From: Glandiceps talaboti
Taxonomy: Eukaryota; Hemichordata; Enteropneusta; Spengelidae
Assembly: GCF_964340395.1 (NCBI RefSeq)
Contig: NC_135570.1
Coordinates: forward strand, 3,719,822-3,783,821
Length of the DNA: 64,000 nt
Reading direction: 5' to 3'
Shown here: positions 53,766-64,000 of the stretch, piece after piece
Layout: every line of letters begins with the position of its first letter
How positions within the stretch are numbered: position 1 is the stretch's first letter
The notes under the pieces: model-generated
The model's database searches: none
What the model saw: only the letters and a program-made list of their open reading frames with translations
Told to the model about the DNA's origin: nothing
Position numbers and translations under genes: made by a program

Positions 53766-54420
53766 TACAGATAAAGGAATAAGTCCAAGAGCTCCTGTAC
53801 ATTCTTGATGAACATTTGTGTTTTAAACAAGATATTACAAAACTACCTTTCGTAAAGCGCTCTTCGGGAAACAACAGTAACAGTGGTCACATGACAAGCG
53901 GCACATAACTAACATCTGCCGCTTTTTAAACTGTGAGACATGAGCAATACTTTATCAGATCATTACTGAATCATTTATCAACATCATATATGATGCAATT
54001 GTCGCAGCGCATGACATTTATAAAGTGTTCAGAACAAGCGTATGACGTCACCAAATACATGTCCATATACACTAATTTACATTCCCTGTATGGTTAGTCA
54101 TTATCACGTACCATCTGAACTCTATATACCCGTATTTAGAAATACTATTCACACCGTTATTCAGAAATGACTGTGATCAGAACAGTGGTGGACAATTAAA
54201 ACTGACTTTGAAGGTGCCTGAAAATCTTCTCCGTATCACATGTATGAATAATTCTCTTACATGTGTGTACACTTAGCCAAAGCACACAGCATGATGCAGT
54301 GTCAGAAAATATATGTTTACCACTACAGATCTGAGTATCATGTGTTCAGTGTATTTATGTTGTATCCTCCTGTTTTTATATTATCCTATGTGTTCTTGAG
54401 CGAATTATGATAGTTTCGGT

Positions 54421-54538
<118 letters not shown>

Positions 54539-54639
54539 TCATTTTATTATAGTGACACAGTTTCACATACATAAGTACATACAACCACTGATAAAACGAC
54601 GTTGTCACAGACATCTCTTAACCACAGGGAGAATGGTTA

Positions 54640-54860
54640 TGATGTAAATGAGTTACTGAGGTATTATTTCAGAAAGTACACACTCAGACAAAATCGACAT
54701 TATGTTGTATTTTATTTATTTATTTTTTTTATGTGTAATACGAAAACATCTGTTGACGTTGTCTCGGTAATTCATACGATAGACACACTGTACAATACTT
54801 TACCCACAACTCCCTCTAATTTGAACTCTAGACAGTGTCTCCTTGAAGTCAGATAAATTT
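54640..54860. repeat. Dispersed repeat related to 55353-55395
   Basis: GAGTTACTGAGGTATTATTT followed by CAGAAAGTACACA matches GAGTTACTGACGTATTATTT, then CAGAGAAAGTAAACA at 55360. CATCTGTTGACGTTGTCTCG at 54748 matches CATCTGTTGAAGTTGCCTCG at 55679. In both copies a tetranucleotide microsatellite lies nearby. Confidence 0.55.
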
Positions 54861-55404
54861 CATCAGCGTACGGATTTTTGTGAAAACATTTTTGTCATTT
54901 TCGAATTGTAGAATGGATCTAGATGAGTTTCTGTTTGCCTATTATCATCGGTTCAGATGTCAATGATCAACATACCTTCTTAGAAAGACATGCAGAATAA
55001 TTATAAGGCACCTAAGCAAAACATTCTTATATGTTATGACTCAACCAAAGATATTCGCTTCTCTGAAGATAACATCATTGAAGAAATTTTACATTTCAAC
55101 ATTCTTTATACAGATTGACTACCCAAGTTGGTGATTACTTGACGTGTTCAATTCAGTTGGTGGTAAATTTTATTGCAACTTTGTTTGCGATTTTTAAGCA
55201 TACCTTGGTTACATACTCTTCTTCAAATGTAATGTTACTTTACAGAGGAAGTTGTAAGTAACACACAAGCATACAAATCCGAGACAGTTGTGGGTATAAT
55301 GTTGTACTACAGTGAGGCATCTCTACATAACGGCGAGAGTTTAATATAAATTATTGAGTTACTGACGTATTATTTCAGAGAAAGTAAACAATCACACATT
55401 CTGT

Positions 55405-55532
55405 ATGAATGAATGAATGAATGAATGAATGAATGAATGAATGAGTGTATGAGTGAATGAATGAATGAATGAATGAATGAATGAATGAATGAATGAATGA
55501 ATGAATGAATGAATGAATGAATGAATGAATGA
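55405..55532. repeat. (GAAT)n microsatellite at a retroposon-like 3' end
   Basis: About 31 GAAT units with two GAGT variants. It abuts GACATTTATTTAACCAGATA, which on the minus strand looks like the 3' terminus of a LINE or SINE with a short-motif tail. Confidence 0.95.
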
Positions 55533-56289
55533 CATTTATTTAACCAGATAACAAAAATAGGCTACACTTTCAAAGAACATGCATATGATACAAATATATA
55601 AAATAGATGCAAAAGAAATACACAGTTGTTGTCTGATGTGGACAATGGAAAGAGTTTACTACGTACTTTATTTAGTCATCTGTTGAAGTTGCCTCGGCAG
55701 TTTATATGAGAAGGTACCACACGAGTGTATATGCATGATATGGTAAAATGAGCAATGACACAAACAGACAAATTGACAGAAAGCTTTTTATTTCCTAAAC
55801 TATATCCATTCTATTTGTAAAGAACAATGCAATGAAATGAGAGTCCCTGCGGCATTTGAACTCTTTCAATTAGTAATTCCAACATGTTTAATAGCATGTC
55901 ATTTCATTGTCCATTTATTTTCTAAAATTATATGTGTAATGTTCGTTGTTATGGTATTCACCTGTCAGCTGCCCTATTGATTATTCGTTTCTAGTCCTTG
56001 ACCAGGTTGCCTAGGGGCATCAATTTTAAAAGTATCAAGTATGCTATTCAATAAAATCCAATATAATTGGCATTTCACAGTTTTTCGCAAATGAAAATAT
56101 GCATTGTGTGGTAAACATACCAAACTACCAACTACCAAGCTCAAAATGTCATATTATCTTTATAGAGATCATTAATGCTCTGAATATTCCCACCTTATTT
56201 TTACATTGCTTATATTCTGTGCAAAAAAGTATGTGATTCGTGACAGACAGTAAACTGCAAAACTTGCAGGTAGTCTGTACAGTGGTTCT

Positions 56290-56420
56290 AGGCCCGTTGC
56301 CCCCAGGCACGTTCCCCCGACCTCCCCCCCCCGGCATTTTGCCCCTTGCCCCTTGCCCCCTCCCCCGGTTCGTTGCCCCCGAGTCATGTTGCCCCCGGCC
56401 TTTTGCCCCCCCCCCCCCAT
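56290..56420. repeat. C-rich tandem repeat (TTGCCCC-type units)
   Basis: About ten units of (G)TTGCCCC(C) with short spacers such as GGCATT and GAGTCATG, ending in a run of 13 C. The minus strand has many G4-G13 runs. The Gly- or Pro-rich open frames here are artefacts. Confidence 0.9.
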
Positions 56421-59275
56421 ACTATATCAACATATTCCACATCATCAAGTTTGATCGATCAAGAATGTACATAAGAGTGACAAATAGTCCATGGATTGAG
56501 CTGACATGAATACTAACTGTCACATCGATTTATTCAAAGGAATCTTTTAATATTCTTTGAGGTTATATGAGGTAAAGTAGCCTAGCATCGAACATACAAA
56601 CACAAAATTTCCTTGGAACAAACAGATAATGACTCAGAGTCATTTGTAATTCGCAACAATGTCTGACATTTGAATTATGCTATTGTAATTTACAATCAAT
56701 AAAATTACTTTCCATTCAGATTTTCAATATGTCGTTAATTAAAATCAGTAATGTAATTTTTATTATTTCGTAGAATTTGTAACTTATCAGCATGGGAAGT
56801 AAGTTTAATTTGTATTTATCGATTCAACTGAAAACTAAAGTTAAATAGGTTGAAGTGTCCACAGTGCTAAGGTACGAACGGTTTTTTCTAGCAATACTGC
56901 TTTCATTCGTCTGTTGTTATCTAGCATTTTATCTTCTTAGAAATATTGATCGTATCCATCCATGAATGCACTGCTACCGCGCTCAGAATAATCATCATTT
57001 CGAAACGAAATCTACATGATTGTGGTTGTCTTGTATGCATTGAAAACCAGTAGCGTCATTTTCTCTGTGATATTATCTTTTTCTTGTCTGCTTTTATGCA
57101 TTAATTACAGTGTAAGGTGGTGATACTTGCCACTGACGTGATTTCGACGACATACGTTCTTGTTTGCTTGAAAGGTTATGGGCATTTAGACACGCACGTG
57201 CATGTACGACCACAAACGTTTGGATGTAACAGCTTGCATAAAAAAGTGATGTTTTACCTCTGACATATAGCTTCCTGTCAAATTGAATACAGATCATTAT
57301 CATCGGAAAATGAATCAGATTTTTTAAATATTATATGGCTTGGTAGTAGCGTTCCTGATAAAAACAAATCCATTTTCGAGAAAGAGGAATTGATATATCT
57401 TGGAGTATTAACATCCATCTCCTAAAAATCGTTTTTAAAAATCTGATGGAAAATAAAAATCGATGTTGAATTTATACTATAAAGGAACCGGTGTACGTTT
57501 GTCATTTAACTCCTGAAACTTATTTCAGTCTGTGTCTAATATTGTGACATATACTTTACATCAGTAGACATACTTCTTTATAGACATTTCTATAGTGACG
57601 TGGACATAGTACAATTAGAGTGACACAAGCTACCTTTAGAAACCCTTTGTTTCCGTGAACATAGTTGTACGAAATCTCAATTACACTGTAAGTTATAGAT
57701 AGTGTATTAATGTCAAGGCATGTCTTCTGTGCCATTACAATTACCTTCTGGCATTGTTAGAACTGTTAGAACTGCCTTGAATGGATTCCCTGACATTTTC
57801 GGTACGTATAAATATTACATCATCGGATCATTTATATGTTATATCTTAATACCAGGTTTGAGTTCAATCAATTGCAAGTGGTAGTTACGTATACTTCAGT
57901 AAGTAGAATACTAGGAGTGATTTTTATATACACAGCATAAATCTCTCCCCCAAATGTATAAACTTATCTTGTGCACCTTTAATTTGCAGTCATAATCTTC
58001 TATAAACATGTCCATGGTATGAAGATTTCGCCGGTGTTACGACAGATTGAAATGATTGCATTACATTACTTTACTAAATCGTATCGGGTATTTCTATGGT
58101 GAACGATTATACAGTTAGTATACAAAGCATGTTATTAGCCGTGACGTGTCTTTTCGTTAATGCTGTAGCACATTATACAGCATTTGCTCTCTGGAACATG
58201 GCGAACAAGCAGCGACGAGGGTGCAAGGGAGTATGCAGTACAGTTTACCAACACAATAAAGTGTAAAGTGCGCATGCCCCTTTTACATTAACGACTCAAA
58301 AATTTTAATTTATGAATTACTGAGAGACTTACTCGTTATGTTTTACAAACGAACTAATGGTCTTTTATTCACTGCATAATAATTACTTTTTTCTAAATTT
58401 CTTACACTTGTACTTCGAAAATGGCAATTTCTAACGGTTTAAGCACAAAATAAAATTCTGTCATTGAAGTACAATGGACACGAAATTACGATTTTTACTA
58501 TGTTTGTTTTGAAGAAAAATAAAGAGACAATTACGTGTTAGGCTACATCAATTATTATACTTGGTTTGCCGTCCTTCAATTTCCTCAACACCTACCAGAC
58601 GCAGACAGGGGAAAAACCACAATGCTAGCATATCATGTAAAATCCACTTTTCTGTTGATTCCTTTTTTTCTTTGTATCTAAAACTATTACACTAGTGAAC
58701 TATAAATGTCAAAGTCCACAGTTTGATTGTCTTAAACAGCTATTTAGAAATTATTGTAGTTATTCTGAAGAAAGTTGAAAGGTCTTTCCATTTACAATAG
58801 TATAAAATACGCCGTTGCGCAGAAATTTTGAGCAATGTGTTTGTTTTTTTCTACCGACAAACCTGCACGAGGACGGCAAAGAAAGACTTTTATTGATGGC
58901 GCGTTAGGAAAATACCCCTTGCCTTCCCCTCAGATCAAAGATGTTAACTGTAGAAGTACAAGTCATCTGATATATAACAGTGGTATGGATTAATCGTGTT
59001 TAAGCTAGAGTGATTGAAACTATAAGCTTCTTTTGTCAGTGAAAAACAACCATAGCCTCAAGTAAAACTTTCCAATCATTTTAAATGTTAAATATCGTAC
59101 TTGTCAATGGTTAGCTGATGCCCCCTACCCCCTCTGGGCAACAAATACGCGATTACGATATCACAATGACTAGTTTTGATGTGATGTATGAGAGTATTTG
59201 TTTTGACAATATTGAAATTAGATCTTTAGCTTCTTTATGACAAGAACTTACTTATTTTCCCATCCGTGTAGGTAT
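56421..59275. other. No supportable feature
   Basis: A nearly ORF-free 2.8 kb: the only frame over 60 codons is 57303-57094 (-). There are no microsatellites or recognisable inverted repeats. Confidence 0.55.
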
Positions 59276-59281
59276 TATATT

Positions 59282-59314
<33 letters not shown>

Positions 59315-59532
59315 GTACGTATGTATGTATGTATGTATGTATGTATGTATGTATGTATGTATGTATGTATGTATGTCTGTCTGTCTGTCTGTGTGTGTGT
59401 ATGTATGTATGTATGTATGTATGTATGTATGTATGTATGTATGTATGTATGTATGTATGTCTGTGTATGTATGTATGTATGTATGTATGTATGTATGTAT
59501 GTATGTATGTATGTATGTATGTATGTATGTAT
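59276..59532. repeat. (TA)n then (TGTA)n microsatellite
   Basis: A short TA block is followed by about 55 TGTA units, interrupted by (TGTC)n and TGTGTG at 59377-59400 and a single CTGTG near 59461. Confidence 0.98.
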
Positions 59533-60309
59533 CAGGTCAGAAAGTGAAAGTATGAAAAGGTCTATACAAAAGAATGGTGTTTATATAATACAAACAATCA
59601 TAAGGCCTAATAAAAATAATAAAACTGAGTGGTTCCGGTTACCTTACCCCACCTAGTTTTCCACTGCCGACCCAAAACGTGTTTTTACATATTCGAGAAA
59701 AAATAATAAAATCGCGAAAATTGTGAAGTCTCGCCAGAAATGGTAGATAGAACATTAGAACATTGTTCTTCCAATCTGTAATGGCTGTACATCTGATGGG
59801 AAGAAATAAATAACACAGAGACCATATGGAAAACAACGGAAAACAATACTACCTGAACTAGACACTTACACATGAAATAAATATATGGCATTATACAGTC
59901 GGGTCCAGCGTGAAGTCACCCTAGAGATTCTTTCTGATCCGAGACCATGTTGAATCATTCTTTAGTAAATATAATGAACAAAATTAATATCAAATACAGT
60001 ACACAGATGTTATTGTCCTCTCCCTTTACAAAACACAGGTTGAACCTTTTAATAAATTATGCCAATGTTTTGTCAGTCGCCCACATTTTCAAAAGAGTAT
60101 GCATGCACATGAGTTCGCCTCGAAATATCCCGGAAGGATTAGGGACTTTTCGTGCAGCTGCAGGAATACGGCATGATTGCGGACATCGTAACTGACAATA
60201 GATGAAGTCAGACAACTTTGTGCTAGTAGAGATCTACAAGTATATCAACTGTACAGACTTCGAGAAAATGTCAAATAAAGTAACCCAGAGCATAGCATAT
60301 AACAGCCAA

Positions 60310-60329
60310 TAGTTTATTTATTTATTTGC

Positions 60330-60364
<35 letters not shown>

Positions 60365-60406
60365 TTTGCTTATTTATTTATTCATTTATTACTTACTTAC
60401 TAACTT
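60310..60406. repeat. (TTTA)n then (TTAC)n microsatellite
   Basis: About 18 TTTA units with two GCTTA interruptions, then CTTACTTACTAACTTACTCA. Confidence 0.95.
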
Positions 60407-60439
60407 ACTCATTGGATAACCAACGGGGGCTAGTCCTAT

Positions 60440-60510
60440 TAATATGCTTTTTGTGGTTCAGTGTTAGTGCAGAAGGAAACCGGAGTACCCGGGGAAAACA
60501 TGCGTTGTAC
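60440..60510. repeat. Segment with GGAAACCGGAGTACCCGG motif
   Basis: GAAGGAAACCGGAGTACCCG followed by GGGAAAACATGCG closely resembles a motif I have seen in repeats of many invertebrate genomes. It follows the (TTTA)n tract. The family name is not assigned. Confidence 0.4.
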
Positions 60511-61661
60511 CGATAGAATCATAATTTTTAACCTTTATATATTGCTGAATAATTGATATACTATGTATTTGACAATTTGACTATAGTTATGCGATTAATA
60601 AATCTTTGTTACCGTTTGCTTTAAAATGTTTAAAAATGGATGTGTCACAAAGTAGTCATACATGTAATTACTATTGTTTATTTGCATTAAGATTCGTCAA
60701 TGTTATTCATCTCAACAGGGAATTCTCGAATTTTGAAACTCGTTTTTGTAACAACGTGAATCTAATTAAAACTTTTTCTTTTATAAAATGATGACATCAC
60801 GATTTAACCAAGGACGGAGACGTTGACCAGATGTAGTCTGGATATTAAAGCAAATCTTACTACATGTATGATATCTTTGGCATAAGCTAAAACCCTTTTA
60901 GCCCACAGAAAAAGGTGTAGCGGAATTCCCAGCACAGCAAGGGGGGATAAATGACGGTTTTTCCTCACACAGCTGTAAAGAATATACCTCAGGGGCGTCA
61001 TCATTTATAGATGTGTCATTAAATATTCACAATATCATATTTCATACTCGCATTTATCTGGCAATTCGCCTGATGCAATATAAATATTGAATTACTTTGT
61101 TTGTTGACTTCTCAAGTATTACTGATGACATATTCATAACTTCAGTGCTTTCCATATTTTGGCCACACCTTATGCCCTACTTTGATTCAAGGGTCAGTAA
61201 ACTGAACTCAGGATCATACATAGAGGCTGGTATCAGTCTAGTTAAGAAAGCAGTATACCTGGACCGTAATGACAATAAATGGGAGAACACGTGATCAACC
61301 GGCAGAGAAGCTATAGGCACTTACAGCAGTACAGGGTACACAAGTGGACAGCGTAGACATGCTAAGTGCTAACTGTAGTCCTTATTGTGTTTTCTTAGCT
61401 TTGAAGAAAAACTTGTGGAGATTCTGCTAATTCCAAGTGATCCCATGTACAAGTATAGCTATGATAATTAATCCTATTATATTAACATATCTACCTGCTC
61501 GGTGCGCAGATCACAGAAAGTACTACAAGTTTTTAGTTTGAAAGTATAGTGTTCCAAAATGTTGGCAACGTACGCGAACGCAATCTCTCAGCGTTAGATC
61601 ACAGTCACATTCCCGTTCTAAATTGGTGAGGTTATGTCTTACAAATTGTATATGTATATGT
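60511..61661. other. No supportable feature
   Basis: A 65-codon frame at 61097-61294 (+) reads fairly protein-like (PHLMPYFDSRVSKL) but has no start or acceptor of quality. Confidence 0.45.
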
Positions 61662-61970
61662 ATATATAACATGCAGGAAGAACATAGCTACATAAAATCT
61701 GCAAATCCATCATATCTTAACAAATATATTTCACAATTGGAAATCCATAATGCAATTAATCATCTAAAAAAACAAAAAAAACACATGGAATTGACAAAAT
61801 TAAAAATGAAATGATCAAAGTAAGCTGACATATATTAATCAGACCCATACAGTGGACACATCCCCCAAAACTGGAACACAGGCATAATAATACCAATTTT
61901 TAAGAAAGGAGACAAATCAGATATTACAGGGGTATAACATTACTTAACAGCCTAAAAATAATCATTGGCG
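61662..61970 (+). pseudogene. Non-LTR retrotransposon (LINE) reverse transcriptase fragment, frame-broken
   Basis: Conceptual translation across frames recovers LINE RT landmarks. The first is a helix reading LEIHNAINHLKKQK, then after a frame change HGIDKIKNEMIKVS, which matches the common AI..LK..KA.GIDKI.NE.IK pattern. The second is NWNTGIIIPIFKKGDKS, then after another shift GITLLNSLKII, which matches the W..G.I.PI.KKGD...YRGITLL motif at the start of the RT palm. Stops and at least two frameshifts separate the pieces, and the catalytic YADD region is absent. This is a dead, truncated insertion. The LINE clade cannot be fixed from this much sequence. Confidence 0.75.

Positions 61971-64000
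<2,030 letters not shown>

Noticed and set aside
53467-53874. 135-codon minus-strand frame, His/Thr/Leu-rich
   Set aside because: Lies over the degenerate GTGTR repeat.
56172-56509. Gly-rich or Pro-rich frames over the C-rich block
   Set aside because: Simple C-rich tandem repeat, no start context, no conservation expected.
59237-59656. 139-codon frame of Met-Tyr-Val-Cys repeats
   Set aside because: Translation of the (TGTA)n array.
61097-61294. Protein-like 65-codon frame
   Set aside because: No reliable splice site or start and no domain; left as an unannotated stretch.

Overview
This window looks like non-model metazoan genomic DNA, most likely from a marine invertebrate. It is AT-rich. 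It has vertebrate/invertebrate-type splice signals, one intron-split class A GPCR exon, very long di-, tri- and tetranucleotide microsatellites, many foldback (MITE-like) elements, and remnants of LINE and Penelope-like retroelements. I cannot name the species. There is no bacterial gene organisation, no rRNA or tRNA gene, no CRISPR array and no operon.

Coding content is very low. The only gene I am confident about is on the minus strand at 25265-24965: the first coding exon of a rhodopsin-family GPCR (N-terminus, TM1, TM2 and the start of TM3), ending at a consensus splice donor. Its 5' leader carries a long (ACC/ACT)n triplet array that abuts the start codon. The remaining exons should lie at lower coordinates, but I could not find them. 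Three other stretches are possible exons because open frames coincide with splice-like signals: 13669-14000 (+), 37765-37966 (+) and 33372-33026 (-). None has a recognisable domain. By a rough calculation, in 64 kb of DNA this AT-rich a handful of open frames of about 110 codons is expected by chance, so nearly all other open frames are discounted.

Layout. 1-9 kb: mostly unremarkable DNA with old dispersed repeats and one copy (6.3-6.9 kb) of a foldback family built from inverted ~43-bp repeats. 9-13 kb: large microsatellite blocks and a Mutator-like MITE (10.5 kb). 13.7-16.3 kb: candidate exon, then a 29-bp satellite of about 38 units with an 11-unit higher-order repeat, then a decayed ~50-60-bp tandem repeat. 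16-25 kb: sparse, with a compound microsatellite at 21.8-22.1 kb and the GPCR exon at 25 kb. 27-33 kb: microsatellites and the largest inverted ~43-bp array (29.9-30.4 kb). 37.8-40.8 kb: a candidate exon followed by a dense cluster of foldback/MITE insertions. 45-51.5 kb: the second Mutator-like MITE, a TIR-bounded Penelope-like remnant (49.6-49.85 kb) and a second TTAA-flanked MITE (51.1-51.5 kb). 53.6-63.1 kb: microsatellites that often sit at retroposon-like 3' ends, a C-rich tandem block (56.3 kb), and a LINE reverse transcriptase fragment (61.7-62 kb).

The most interesting features are the repeats. Several non-autonomous element families appear two or three times in this one window, so target-site duplications, inverted termini and boundaries can be read by comparing copies: a Mutator-like MITE with 9-bp duplications, a TTAA-flanked near-perfect palindrome, and a foldback element assembled from tandem repeats in opposite orientations.
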